Origin: Pseudoduganella flava
GTDB lineage: Bacteria > Pseudomonadota > Gammaproteobacteria > Burkholderiales > Burkholderiaceae_D
NCBI RefSeq assembly: GCF_007830495.1
Contig: NZ_VLKW01000002.1
Location: forward strand, 62,001-126,000
Reading direction: 5' to 3'
Length of the DNA: 64,000 bases
The translations under genes were made by a program, and so were the position numbers. A model generated the notes under the pieces. The model was not told the origin of the DNA. It made no database searches and saw only the letters and a list, made by a program, of their open reading frames with translations. Shown in pieces: positions 45,899 to 55,031 of the stretch (positions within the stretch are counted from its first letter, which is position 1; each line of letters starts with the position of its first letter).

Positions 45899-45990
45899 AT
45901 GACGGTTCCAATATGACCAGCGCATCATGACCTCCGCATCATGAACACCGCATCATGACCACCGCATCATGAACACCGCATCATGACCAC
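45899..45990 (+). repeat. Period-14 start-codon array forming overlapping minicistrons
   Basis: ATGs occur at 45899, 45913, 45927, 45941, 45955, 45969 and 45983. Each of the first six opens a five-codon ORF whose TGA overlaps the next ATG as ATGA. The core is five 14-bp units (CGCATCATGACCAC, alternating with a GAACAC form) at 45921-45990. The seventh ATG is the start of the real gene. Confidence 0.85.
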
Positions 45991-46297
45991 CATCACGGCA
46001 GCCAGCGGCATTGCCGGTGAAGTCATCCTCAGCCCCATCATGCCAGTCGAGCGGCCGGGCGACGTCAACCATCGCTCCTGCGAGGCCATGATCACGATCG
46101 TCGACGCGGCCGGCCGCGCGGTGGCAACGGTGCGCAGCGGTGCGGACGGGCGCTTCGAGATCGCTCTCGCCCCCGGCACCTACCGCTTGCGTCCCGAGTC
46201 CGGTGCCGCCGGTCCGTACGCTCCGCAGCAAACCGTCGTCGTCACCGGCGGCCGGTTGACGCCGGTGCGCATCGTCTACGACAGCGGCATCCGCTGA
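45983..46297 (+). CDS. Small carboxypeptidase-regulatory-like (Ig-fold) protein
   Basis: This 104-residue protein resembles a single CarboxypepD_reg-like beta-sandwich. It contains GIAGEVILSPIMPVERPG, a MITIVDAAGRAVATVRSGADGRFEIALAPGTYRLRPES core and a VVVTGGRLTPVRIVYDSG end, the classic peptidase-associated pattern. There is no signal peptide, which is odd for this fold (usually extracellular). The only start is the last ATG of the period-14 array, so its translation may depend on re-initiation through the minicistrons. It lies 116 bases after the short STAND regulator. Confidence 0.78.
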   Translation: MTTITAASGIAGEVILSPIMPVERPGDVNHRSCEAMITIVDAAGRAVATVRSGADGRFEIALAPGTYRLRPESGAAGPYAPQQTVVVTGGRLTPVRIVYDSGIR

Positions 46298-46309
46298 CGG
46301 GCGACGGCT

Positions 46310-47830
46310 TCAGAAGCCGATACCGACGATCCGGCTGCCCCAGTCATGGTTGGCCAGGGCATTCTCGTTGACCAGCCAGGCCCGCCGGCTGTTGCGCGGG
46401 TCCACCGTCACCGCCGAGTAGTCGCCCCACCGGGTCGCGCCGTAATACGTCGGGCTCGTGAAGGCCGCGATGCCCGGGCTGAGCGTGTACGTGGCGCCGT
46501 TGTTGTGGTCGAAGCCGGAGAAGCGTACCTGCGGGAAGGTGCCGTTGGGCGGGTCCGTCATCGTCCAGGTCACGTAGATGTCGTTGGCGCTGTTGGCCGC
46601 GATCGACGCGTTGAAATCGTAGGACGTCGACGTGCCGAAGAAGAACGCGCTTTGCACCAGCGCATTGGTCGCCGTGTTGATCTGGTAGAACTTCGGCGCC
46701 GCGTAGCCGGCCAGGTCCACCGTATGCGTCTGCCACAGGAAATCGCCGCTCTGCGTGCTGGCGTTGACGAAGCGGCCGTCGAGCGTGTCGAGGCGGACGG
46801 TGGTGCCCGGTTGCGGCGCCGACGGCGGCGCCGTGTACGCGGGCACGGTAACGCTGACGGGGCCGCCGAGCGCGATGCCGTTCGGCCTGCTCGAGTTCGT
46901 CAGCGCGTACATGCTGAGGGCGCTGCCGCCGGAGGCGGCGATCAGGAACGTGCGCGCGTTCTGGTCCAGCACGATCGGCGGCGCCAGCGTGCCGCGCAGC
47001 CCCGTGAAGACGGGCACCGAGAACCCGAGCCCGTTGTACAGGCGCGCCTTCGCGACGGCGAACATGTCCGCCCACCGGAACGCGCCGGTCGACGAGAAGA
47101 TATTGGCGGTAACGATCACCGCATCCTGGTCCATGCCCAGCTGTGGATAATCCCAGAAGTCGCCGGTATTGAATGTGACGTTGAGCGCATAGATATAAAA
47201 ACCGCCGAGCGGATTGGCGGAGGTGGAGACGGCGATGAAATACAATTGCCGTGTCGTCGATTCCGCGAATGCGTCGGCCGTCACGATCCACCGATTCCAC
47301 ACGCTGTCATACACGACACGCGGGTCGAACAGTACACGGGTCGAATAGCCGAAAAAGGCTGCCAGCGAAATACTGGTGCGGCTGCTGGGATTGGTGCGCA
47401 CGAACATGTCGATATGCGAATTGGTGACTTCGACAAAATAATCGAGGCCGATCGCGCCATGCGTATCCGGCGGCATCAGGCCATCCACATTGGTGGCGCC
47501 CGGTACGTTCGGGCCGGTGAGGATGATCGGCGCCAGCGCCTGCGCCGCTTCGCGGTCGAGCGCCATGGCGTCGTTGTCCTGGTCCAGCATTTCCGGTTGG
47601 TCGGCAAGTTGCCGTTTGGCGGCGGGCCGCTGCCCCTGCAATTGCGCCTTGATCTCCTCGTATCGCTCGGCCGGCATCGTCGGCAGGAAGGGTTTCGATT
47701 CCGCTTGCGCGCGCGCATCGGTACCGGGTTGCAGGTTGTCGCGCATGGCTTGCTGCATCGCTTCCATCGTCCTCAGTTGCGGGCTTGCCGCCTCCAGCGT
47801 ATTACCGGCTTCCATTGGGGAATATTTCAT
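46310..47830 (-). CDS. Hypothetical beta-rich protein, 506 aa
   Basis: I do not recognise a named family. The N-terminal 100 residues are polar and helical with Gln/Ala/Glu (MEAMQQAMRDNLQ), with no signal peptide. From residue 110 onward the sequence is beta-rich with Trp, Tyr and Asp-rich repeats (FDPRVVYDSVWNRWIVTAD; NTGDFWDYPQLGMDQDAVIVTAN; AFTSPTYYGATRWGDYSAVTVDPRN), suggesting a beta-propeller such as sialidase/exo-alpha folds. The start at 47830 has AGGAG upstream. The 5' portion is more A/T-rich than the neighbours. Function is unknown. Confidence 0.87.
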   Translation of the reverse strand: MKYSPMEAGNTLEAASPQLRTMEAMQQAMRDNLQPGTDARAQAESKPFLPTMPAERYEEIKAQLQGQRPAAKRQLADQPEMLDQDNDAMALDREAAQALAPIILTGPNVPGATNVDGLMPPDTHGAIGLDYFVEVTNSHIDMFVRTNPSSRTSISLAAFFGYSTRVLFDPRVVYDSVWNRWIVTADAFAESTTRQLYFIAVSTSANPLGGFYIYALNVTFNTGDFWDYPQLGMDQDAVIVTANIFSSTGAFRWADMFAVAKARLYNGLGFSVPVFTGLRGTLAPPIVLDQNARTFLIAASGGSALSMYALTNSSRPNGIALGGPVSVTVPAYTAPPSAPQPGTTVRLDTLDGRFVNASTQSGDFLWQTHTVDLAGYAAPKFYQINTATNALVQSAFFFGTSTSYDFNASIAANSANDIYVTWTMTDPPNGTFPQVRFSGFDHNNGATYTLSPGIAAFTSPTYYGATRWGDYSAVTVDPRNSRRAWLVNENALANHDWGSRIVGIGF

Positions 47831-48239
47831 GATGTTTCTCCTGTCAGCTGAAATGAATTGCCGTGCCGGGAAAAGGCGAAGCGGTCCCTGTGCGGCGGTC
47901 GATTGCGCACATTTTGTTGTCGAAGATTTTTTCGCCGCGGAGCAATATCAAACGTGTCCCAATTTAATAAACTATTAACCGCGGCGGGGAGTCGCTTTCA
48001 CCAAAGTTCCCGCATGGCCTACTATCGAGATAAACGAACTGAGCGTTATTGATGGCGCGCAAACGGGAGAAACAGGCTGCAGGGATTTAAATATTTTGGG
48101 GCAACGGGAAATATTCTGGCGTGCAAATATATTTCAGTCGTTCCGGACAGCGCGGCAGTCTTAGGTGAAAATGAAGGCGCGGTTTGCTGCGCGCCTTCAT
48201 TCAAGGCGGGGGGATCGTCGGCGGGCGCCCGTGGCGGGA
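47831..48239. other. AT-richer 409-bp intergenic region
   Basis: No gene is seen. It contains the terminator of the GH43/GH39 operon (48166-48201) and AT-rich sequence (TTTAATAAACTATTAACC near 47963) that may hold the 47830 gene promoter. Confidence 0.6.
48166..48201 (-). terminator. Terminator of the GH39-GH43 operon
   Basis: A 12-bp stem, AATGAAGGCGCG with CGCGCCTTCATT, and an 8-base loop are followed on the minus strand by TTTTC. Confidence 0.8.
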
Positions 48240-49865
48240 TCAGTCCGGCAGCGCGCGAAACGCGAAGCGCGTGATGCGCACCGCGCCGCGGCCGGTGCAA
48301 TAGATGCCGATCTTCAGGCTGAGGAAGCCGCCGAACACATTGTGGTGCATGCCCGAGACCTCCATCCGCAGGCCGTGCAGCTGCCACGTCGCGCCATCGT
48401 CGTCCGAATAGCGGTAGGTGACGACGTTGCGGTCATTGGTCAACCGCACGCGCAGCTTGCGGCCGGCGAACGGTTTCTTCATCCAGCCCTGTTCCTCGGC
48501 CGCGCTGTATGTGCGGATCGCGCCGCCGTCGAAGCCGACGCCGACGAATGCCTTGTGGTTGTAGAACAGCAGCAGGCCCGCTTCGGCATCGCCCTGCAGT
48601 TCCAGCGTTACTTCGGCCTCGTAGGCGCGTTCGCCGACGGGGCACGTCAGCGGGGCGCTGTCGGCCGGCGACTTGCCTTTCGCCCGCAGCAGCAAGGCCG
48701 CCGGTGCCGCCGTCGTTTCGTACTTCACGCGTGCCATCTCGTCCGGCGCGGGATCGTGGAACGACCATTGCACGCCGAAACGGTTGCGGCTGAAATCATC
48801 CGACAGCGGCTGGCCGGCAGCTCCTGCGCGGCCGCCCTTGGGCTTGCGCAGCGGCTTGGACAGGTCGCCGCCGGTGGCGCGGAACCAGCCGTCCGCCGTC
48901 CACTCGATCGGTTCGAGCAGCGTCTGCCGGCCCAGCGTGCGAAAGCCGTTCTCGTAGCCGTGGTACACCATCCACCAGTCGCCGGCCGGCCCTTCGACAA
49001 GCGTCGCGTGGCCCTTCGACCACCACGGCTCGCTCGCATCGACCGTGCGTACCAGCGGGTTGCGCGGGCAATGCTCCCATGGCCCGTGGATCGAGCGCGA
49101 ACGCGCGGCGATCACCATATGCCCGGTCGGCGGGCCGGACGTGCCGCCGACCGCCGTCACCAGGTAGAACCAGCCGCCGCGGCGCAGCAGCTTCGGCCCC
49201 TCCGGCGCGAAGTTCTCGACGACCCAGTCGTCAGGATAGCGCCACGGGCTGTACGCATGTTCCAGCGCGCCGTCGGCGGCCAGGCCGTCGTCCGTCAGGC
49301 GGATCTTGCGGATGCCGTTGACGAACAGGTAGCGCTTGCCGTCCTCGCCGACGGCGTGGCCCGGGTCGATGCAGCCGCGGATCTGCAAGTCCACCGGATC
49401 GCTCCACGGTCCGCGGATATCGTCCGCCCAGATCGCGTAGATCGACCAGCTGCTGCCGTCCGGCGCGGCGGGGATGTAGATGAAATAACGGCCGTTCTGC
49501 TTGCACAGGTCCACCGCCCAGATCGTGCCCAGCGGCTTGGACAGGGCCGGGCCGATCGGGGCCCAGTTCACGAGGTCCGTCGAATGCCAGATCACGAGGC
49601 CGGGGTACGAATAGAACGACGAGAACGTCATGTAGTAGTCGGCGCCGTCCTTCAGGATCGTCGGATCCGGGTGGTCGCCGGCGACGATCGGGTTCAGGTA
49701 GGTGCCGTCGCCCAGGTCGGCCTTGCGCTGGCCTTCGATGCCGCGGCCCCAGCGCGGCACGGGCGCGGGCGGGCAGGGCGCGGCCGCCGCCTGCGACATC
49801 GATGCGGCCGGCAGGGCAACGGTGCCGGCGGCGGCGGCCTTGAACAATACGCGGCGGCTGATCAT
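48240..49865 (-). CDS. Tat-exported GH43 glycosidase (xylosidase/arabinosidase)
   Basis: This 541-residue glycoside hydrolase family 43 enzyme has a five-bladed propeller. The general base Asp is in GDHPDPTIL. The middle pKa-modulating Asp (IWAVDLCKQ) and the acid Glu (ENFAPEGPKLL) follow. A C-terminal beta-sandwich (about 380-541) completes it. The N-terminus SRRVLFKAAAAG matches the twin-arginine signal, so it acts outside the cytoplasm. It cleaves arabinose or xylose side chains or xylo-oligomers. It overlaps the GH39 gene by four bases, one operon for hemicellulose breakdown. The start at 49865 is fixed by the ATGA overlap. Confidence 0.92.
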   Translation of the reverse strand: MISRRVLFKAAAAGTVALPAASMSQAAAAPCPPAPVPRWGRGIEGQRKADLGDGTYLNPIVAGDHPDPTILKDGADYYMTFSSFYSYPGLVIWHSTDLVNWAPIGPALSKPLGTIWAVDLCKQNGRYFIYIPAAPDGSSWSIYAIWADDIRGPWSDPVDLQIRGCIDPGHAVGEDGKRYLFVNGIRKIRLTDDGLAADGALEHAYSPWRYPDDWVVENFAPEGPKLLRRGGWFYLVTAVGGTSGPPTGHMVIAARSRSIHGPWEHCPRNPLVRTVDASEPWWSKGHATLVEGPAGDWWMVYHGYENGFRTLGRQTLLEPIEWTADGWFRATGGDLSKPLRKPKGGRAGAAGQPLSDDFSRNRFGVQWSFHDPAPDEMARVKYETTAAPAALLLRAKGKSPADSAPLTCPVGERAYEAEVTLELQGDAEAGLLLFYNHKAFVGVGFDGGAIRTYSAAEEQGWMKKPFAGRKLRVRLTNDRNVVTYRYSDDDGATWQLHGLRMEVSGMHHNVFGGFLSLKIGIYCTGRGAVRITRFAFRALPD

Positions 49866-51424
49866 GGCCGGCCTCCCTTCGTCAGGCGCACCAGGTACAC
49901 GTCGTTCTCGCGCAGCGGCAGAGGCAACGTGTACGTGCCGTCCCGGCCGATGCGCACGGTGCGCAGCGTGGACGGCTTGCCGGTGGCCTGCGCCTTCAGC
50001 TCCGTCACCTGGGCGCGCGTCAACTGCCTGGGCGCGCCCATGCCGATGTAGGCCGTGTAGGCGTCGTTCTTGCGATAGCCGACCTGCGACACGGCCAGCG
50101 TGTACGTGCCCGGCTTCAGGCCCCGCAGCGCCACCTGCGCGCTGCCCTTGTCCCGCGGCGGCAGGTCGCGGATGAAGTACTGCTGGTTGTTGACGCCATC
50201 GGGCAGCGTGCGCGTGTAATCCCACAGCAGCACGGCGACGTTGCCCGTGCCGTCGACGGTGGCGATCGATTGCTCGTCCCCGTTGGCGAGCGTCTTCGGG
50301 CCCAGCTGGTTCAGGAACTGGTAGGCGAAGTACGCGCTCTTCTTGATACCTTGCGTGTTCATCAGCCCGAAGCCGCCATGGAAGGCTTCGAAGCGGGGAC
50401 CCGCTTCCTCGAAGATGTCGGTGAACACCCAGTACGACATCGACTGCGCCGCGTCGCCCACCTGTTTCAGCTTTTGCAGGATGTAGGCGGCCTGGTGATA
50501 GCTGTCGTGCGTGGGGTCGGACGGCGTGTACGACGAGCTCCACTCCGTGTAATGCAGCGGCAGCCGCGGCTTGCTGGACGCGGCGATCTCGCGGCGGTTC
50601 TTCAGCACGTCGTTGCTGATGGACCCGGCATCCTTGCTGAGCACCGTGCCGTGCGTGCCGAATTCATCCAGAAAGCCCTGCTCGACGCCATAGGTGTGGG
50701 TGCTGACGAAATCGAGCGGCACGTCGTGCTTGGCGGCGTAGGCGATCGTTTCCGGAATCCACGCGGCACCGGCCGTGGCGGGGCCGCCGACCCGGTAGTC
50801 GGCGCTGACGCTCTTGATGGCCCGCGCCGCATGCGCATACAGCTTGAAGTACTCGTCCTGCGTGCCGGCCCAGAAGCCATCCAGGTTCGGTTCGTTCCAG
50901 ACTTCGAAATACCAGCTCGCCACTTCCTTCTGGCCGTAACGCTCGGTCCAGTGCTGCGTCAATGCCTTGACGAGTTTTTCCCATTTCTCGTAGCTGCGCG
51001 GCGGCGTGACATTGCCGCGCCACCAGAATATGGTTTTCTCGCCGCTGGCCATTGCCGCCGGCATGAAACCCAATTCGACGAAGGGTTTCACGCCGACGCT
51101 CAGCAGATAATCGTATAGCGCATCGATATATTGGAAGTTATATTGTTCGCGACCCTGCGCATCCACTTTATAGACGCCCATGTCGTCGGACAGCAGGCCA
51201 TGCATCCGGATATACCGGAAGCCGGCATCGCGGCGAATTTCCGCCAATTGCTGTTGCCAGTCGGCGCGCAATCCTTCATTGGCGCGGCCGGCACCGACCA
51301 CCATATTGAAATTCCTGTTCAGGTCACCTTGAATGGCCGTTGCGTCGACGGCAATCGTTCTTTGCTGGGCCAGCGCGCTGGAAGTCAGCAGCAGGGCGCC
51401 CAGCAGCAGGGGGGTAAAGCGCAT
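49862..51424 (-). CDS. Secreted GH39 glycosidase (beta-xylosidase-like)
   Basis: This 520-residue retaining glycosidase has a Sec signal peptide (RFTPLLLGALLLTSSALA). The (beta/alpha)8 domain carries the acid/base Glu in EVWNEPNLDGFW and the nucleophile Glu in HYTEWSSSYTPSD, the GH39 signature. A C-terminal beta domain (about 400-520) has GLKPGTYTLAVSQVG. It is likely active on xylan or related oligosaccharides and is paired with GH43. The start at 51424 has GGAGGAG three bases upstream. A membrane AraC regulator lies directly upstream on the same strand. Confidence 0.92.
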   Translation of the reverse strand: MRFTPLLLGALLLTSSALAQQRTIAVDATAIQGDLNRNFNMVVGAGRANEGLRADWQQQLAEIRRDAGFRYIRMHGLLSDDMGVYKVDAQGREQYNFQYIDALYDYLLSVGVKPFVELGFMPAAMASGEKTIFWWRGNVTPPRSYEKWEKLVKALTQHWTERYGQKEVASWYFEVWNEPNLDGFWAGTQDEYFKLYAHAARAIKSVSADYRVGGPATAGAAWIPETIAYAAKHDVPLDFVSTHTYGVEQGFLDEFGTHGTVLSKDAGSISNDVLKNRREIAASSKPRLPLHYTEWSSSYTPSDPTHDSYHQAAYILQKLKQVGDAAQSMSYWVFTDIFEEAGPRFEAFHGGFGLMNTQGIKKSAYFAYQFLNQLGPKTLANGDEQSIATVDGTGNVAVLLWDYTRTLPDGVNNQQYFIRDLPPRDKGSAQVALRGLKPGTYTLAVSQVGYRKNDAYTAYIGMGAPRQLTRAQVTELKAQATGKPSTLRTVRIGRDGTYTLPLPLRENDVYLVRLTKGGRP

Positions 51425-51544
51425 TGTCTCCTCCGTATGTTCGGGTGACGGCATGATACGGCCATCGCCACGGCTGAGGTAGCGCTAACACGGGGCGCAC
51501 GCCCCACGGTGCGGAAAGTTGAAGAAATGCTGCGGGAAGTGCAA

Positions 51545-51670
51545 GGCGCTGTCACCTCAGCTTGTGGAATCGTTCGGCGATCCGCCGCCATGGGATTGGC
51601 TGACGGAAGGAGCGAGGGGTACCGTGCGCGGCGCACGTGCGGCCATTCCACAAGCTGGGGTGACAGCGCC
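51545..51670. repeat. 126-bp inverted-repeat element (26-bp arms)
   Basis: Arms at 51545-51570 and 51645-51670 are complementary in 25 of 26 positions around a 74-bp centre. It lies between the GH39 and araC genes and is not coding. Its GCTGTCACC...AGCTTGT arm core is shared with the 12.77-12.86 kb repeats. Confidence 0.82.
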
Positions 51671-51702
51671 AAGTACAAGCGCCAGCGGGAACGATCCGCC
51701 CG

Positions 51703-52869
51703 TCAGGCGGCCGCCCGGCAGGCGGTGCGGAAAGCCTTCGGCGTACAGCCGTGCTCTTCCTTGAACAGCTTGTTAAAGTACGACACGTTCGCATAACCGA
51801 CCGAATATGCGATCTCGGCCACGGTGGCGCCGCCTTGCCCGGCAAGGAGCCGGGCTGCTTCCGTCAGCCGCAGCTTGTTCAGGTAGGCGCTGAACGTCAG
51901 CCCCAGTTCCGCTTTCAGGATATCGTTGAGCTTGTTGCGGTTGATGCCGGTGGCGGCCACCACGGTGTCGACGCTCAAATCCGCCTGCGCGTAATGCGCG
52001 CCGAGATAATCCAGCAAGGTCGCCTTTTCCCGGTCGCGATGGCCTTCGAGAGGTAATGCGCGATACGGAACAATCGCCACATCCTTGCGCAGTTTCTCGC
52101 GCAGCTCGTCGATCAATGCACGCGTATGACCGCGGAAAAACCATACTGAAAACAAGACCCACGCTGTCGCCAATATGCCGCCTGCGAATAACGGATAACG
52201 GTCGTCCCGGCCAATAAACGCCAGCTCGCTTATTTCGACGCGCGCGCTATTTCCCACCGGGCTTTGAAACGTGCTGCCGAACGCGATTTTCGGCACCTGG
52301 TCCAGCCGGTAATGCTGGTGCGCGATATTCTGCTTGTACAGATCGAACCACCATTGCGGCGTTTCCAGCCGGGAGAGGTCGACGTCGACGCGATTGCCCT
52401 GCGGCGTGCACGAGAAAAAGGCGGCCGGAGTCCGGTAGCTCAGCAGGTCGCCGCGCCGCGATACCTTCGCGTCGAACGTGGGGATGCTCAGCATCAGCGT
52501 GTTGGCGGGTTCGCAGCGGGCGACGAACGACAGCGTCGCATAGCGCGACAGGTCAACGTGCGCCGGCTTGCCGTCGGCACCGTCGAAGAACAGGTCAGTC
52601 CCCGCAAACGGATACGGCACGCCCGGCACGCCCGGCACGACGCGCAGGTCGAAGCGCAGCCGCTCGCCCGCCGCATGGATCGTCGTCGACGACGCGCCGC
52701 CGCGCGTGTTGTCCGCATTGCCGCGCGCGTGCCAGCGCAGTTCGCCCGCTGCTGCCGGCAGCAGGGCCGCGCGCAGGTGGCTGCGCTGCACGCATGCATA
52801 GCCCAGCGCGAGGCTGGCGGCCAGCAGGGCCGCGCCGGCAAGCGCCGCGCGCTGGTGAAAAGGCCGCAT
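51703..52869 (-). CDS. Membrane-anchored AraC-family transcriptional regulator
   Basis: This 388-residue regulator has an N-terminal membrane helix (AALAGAALLAASLALGYACV) and a periplasmic domain of about 200 residues (FRCEPANTLML and PQWWFDLYKQNI segments). A second helix (YPLFAGGILATAWVLFSVWFF) follows. The cytoplasmic C-terminal AraC domain has the two HTHs (AEIAYSVGYANVSYFNKLFKEEHGCTPKAFR). The extracytoplasmic domain could bind sugars and signal to the GH39/GH43 operon 280 bases downstream. A GTG at 52878 overlapping the neighbour's stop as GTGA would add three residues. Confidence 0.85.
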   Translation of the reverse strand: MRPFHQRAALAGAALLAASLALGYACVQRSHLRAALLPAAAGELRWHARGNADNTRGGASSTTIHAAGERLRFDLRVVPGVPGVPYPFAGTDLFFDGADGKPAHVDLSRYATLSFVARCEPANTLMLSIPTFDAKVSRRGDLLSYRTPAAFFSCTPQGNRVDVDLSRLETPQWWFDLYKQNIAHQHYRLDQVPKIAFGSTFQSPVGNSARVEISELAFIGRDDRYPLFAGGILATAWVLFSVWFFRGHTRALIDELREKLRKDVAIVPYRALPLEGHRDREKATLLDYLGAHYAQADLSVDTVVAATGINRNKLNDILKAELGLTFSAYLNKLRLTEAARLLAGQGGATVAEIAYSVGYANVSYFNKLFKEEHGCTPKAFRTACRAAA

Positions 52870-52874
52870 CGGGT

Positions 52875-53666
52875 TCACCGCCGCGCGAAGAACGAGGACG
52901 GCGTGCAGCCGAACGTCTTGCGGAACATCTGCGAGAACGCGGACTGGCTCGCGTACCCCAGCTCGTCGGCCACGCGCGCCAGCGGCATGCCGCCGGCGAT
53001 CATCGGCGCCGCATGCGCCAGCCGCACCTGCTGGCGCCATTGGCCGAAGCTCATGCCCAGCTCCTTCTCGAACAGCCGCGCCAGCGTGCGCTCCGACGCG
53101 CCCACTTCCTGGGCCCAGTCGGCCAAGGTCTGCGGCGCGCCCGGCGTGTCGATCAGCCGGCCGCACAGGCTTTGCAGCCGCTTATCGCGCGGCATCGGCA
53201 CGCGGATCGGGCGCGTCTCGCTGCGCGCCAGCTCGTCCAGCATCAGTTCCGTCAGCATCGTCGCGCGGGCGGACGGTTCCAGCGGCGGCAATTGCTCCAG
53301 CGCGAGGATCAGTTCACGCAGCAGGTCCGAGACTTCCAGCACGCGGCACGCTTCGCCGGGGAACGGCGCGCGCGCAGCCAGGATCCGCACGGGGCGCAGG
53401 CGCGTGGCTTGCAGCACGGTGACGGAATGGACGATGCCCGGCGCGATCCACACGGCGCGCGACGGCGGCACGATCCACGTGCTGTCGGCCGCCGTCACGC
53501 GCAGCACGCCGTCCAGCGCGTGCGTCAGCTGGCCCCACGGGTGCGTGTGGGGGCGCAGGTATTCGCGGCTGTCCAGGTCGCGCGCCATCAGCGTCACGGG
53601 GCGATCCAGGGTCGGATCGAAGCAGTCCGGGTAGGGCAGCGTGTGCTTGACGACGGGGACGGGCAT
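52875..53666 (-). CDS. AraC-family regulator with cupin sensor (NimR-like)
   Basis: This 263-residue regulator has an N-terminal cupin-like sensor (HTHPWGQLTHALDGVLRV) and a C-terminal double HTH (WAQEVGASERTLARLFEKELG; VADELGYASQSAFSQMFRKTFGCTPS). It is divergent from an MFS transporter gene 100 bases away, the same layout as NimR/NimT-type pairs. It probably controls that transporter. Autoregulation is plausible. It abuts the membrane AraC gene by GTGA overlap or five bases, so both may share a transcript. Confidence 0.9.
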   Translation of the reverse strand: MPVPVVKHTLPYPDCFDPTLDRPVTLMARDLDSREYLRPHTHPWGQLTHALDGVLRVTAADSTWIVPPSRAVWIAPGIVHSVTVLQATRLRPVRILAARAPFPGEACRVLEVSDLLRELILALEQLPPLEPSARATMLTELMLDELARSETRPIRVPMPRDKRLQSLCGRLIDTPGAPQTLADWAQEVGASERTLARLFEKELGMSFGQWRQQVRLAHAAPMIAGGMPLARVADELGYASQSAFSQMFRKTFGCTPSSFFARR

Positions 53667-53766
53667 TGGCAGGAATGCGATAAAAGTTGACTTTCTATCT
53701 TAAAACAGCCGGGGCCGTTTTGCCTACACTCGCTGCTGGGAAGTCCGAAAAAAACATGGGGAAACA

Positions 53767-54999
53767 ATGAGCAACACGACTACAACGACCGGGAAGGCGC
53801 AGCTGCGCCAGGATGCGCGGGTGATCGGCCTCGTGGGCCTGGCGCACGGCACCTCGCACTTTTACCACCTGATCCTGGCCGCGCTGTTCCCGTGGCTGAA
53901 GCCCGCGTTTGGGCTCAGCTACTCCGAACTGGGGCTGTTGATGACGGTGTTCTTCGTCGTCTCCGGCATCGGCCAGGCACTGGCCGGCTTTGTTGTCGAC
54001 CGCGTCGGCGCGCGCCGCGTGCTGTTCTTCGGCGTCGGCATGCTGGGCGTGTCGGCGCTGGCGCTGTCGGCGGCGCACAGCTATGCGGGGCTGATGGCGG
54101 GCGCGCTGCTGGCCGGCGTCGGCAACAGCATCTTCCACCCGGCCGACTACACGCTGCTGAACCAGCGCGTATCGCGCGAGCGGCTGGCGCACGGCTTCTC
54201 GGTACACGGCATCAGCGGCAATATCGGCTGGGCCGCGTCGCCGCTGTTCCTGACGACGGTGGCGGCGTTCGCCAGCTGGCGCGCGGCGCTGGCCTGCGCG
54301 GCGGTGCTGCCGTTCATCGTGCTGGCGATCCTCGTGCTGAACCGGGACGCGCTGCGCCCGAATCCTGTCCAGCGTACGGGCGCCGCGCAGCATGGCGGCG
54401 AAGGCACGCTGGCGTTCCTGCGCCTGCCGTCCGTATGGATGTGCTTTGCGTTCTTCTTCCTGACGGCCGTGGCGCTGGGCGGCATCCAGTCGTTCGCATC
54501 GATCGGGCTGGAACAGCTGTACGGCATCTCGCGCGAGCTGGCGACGAGTTCCTATACGGCCTATATGCTGGCGTCGGCCGGCGGCATGGTGGTCGGCGGC
54601 TTCATCGGCGCCGGCTCGCGCAACCACGACCGCAATATCGCGCTGGCGTTCGCCGTCGCCGCCGTGCTGGCGCTGGTGCTGGGGGCGGCCGTCGTGCCGG
54701 GCTGGCTGGCGCTGCCGCTGATGGCGGCGATCGGCTTCTGTTCCGGCGTGGCGGGCCCGTCGCGCGACCTGATGATCCGCGCCGCCGCGCCGAAGAACGC
54801 GACGGGGCGCGTGTATGGCGTCGTCTACTCCGGGTTGGACACGGGCCTGTCGGTCGGCCCGCTGCTGTTCGGCGCCGTAATGGACGGCGGCCATCCGGGC
54901 TGGCTGTTTGCCGGCGTGGCGCTGTTCCAGGCGCTGGCGATCGGCACGGCCGTCGGCGTCGGCGGCAGTACCCGGGCGGTCGCGCTGAAAAGCGCCTAG
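53767..54999 (+). CDS. MFS transporter
   Basis: This 410-residue transporter has twelve predicted helices. The motif A-like loop [16 protein letters not shown] lies between TM2 and TM3, with conserved [13 protein letters not shown] further in and a cytoplasmic loop near residues 200-218. The position next to the divergent NimR-like AraC regulator suggests efflux of a small metabolite or drug. The substrate is unknown. The promoter must lie in the 100-base gap. Confidence 0.9.
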   Translation: MSNTTTTTGKAQLRQDARVIGLVGLAHGTSHFYHLILAALFPWLKPAFGLSYSELGLLMTVFFVVSGIGQALAGFVVDRVGARRVLFFGVGMLGVSALALSAAHSYAGLMAGALLAGVGNSIFHPADYTLLNQRVSRERLAHGFSVHGISGNIGWAASPLFLTTVAAFASWRAALACAAVLPFIVLAILVLNRDALRPNPVQRTGAAQHGGEGTLAFLRLPSVWMCFAFFFLTAVALGGIQSFASIGLEQLYGISRELATSSYTAYMLASAGGMVVGGFIGAGSRNHDRNIALAFAVAAVLALVLGAAVVPGWLALPLMAAIGFCSGVAGPSRDLMIRAAAPKNATGRVYGVVYSGLDTGLSVGPLLFGAVMDGGHPGWLFAGVALFQALAIGTAVGVGGSTRAVALKSA

Positions 55000-55031
55000 A
55001 ATCGGACCATCTCGTTTACCTGGGGAGTCTC

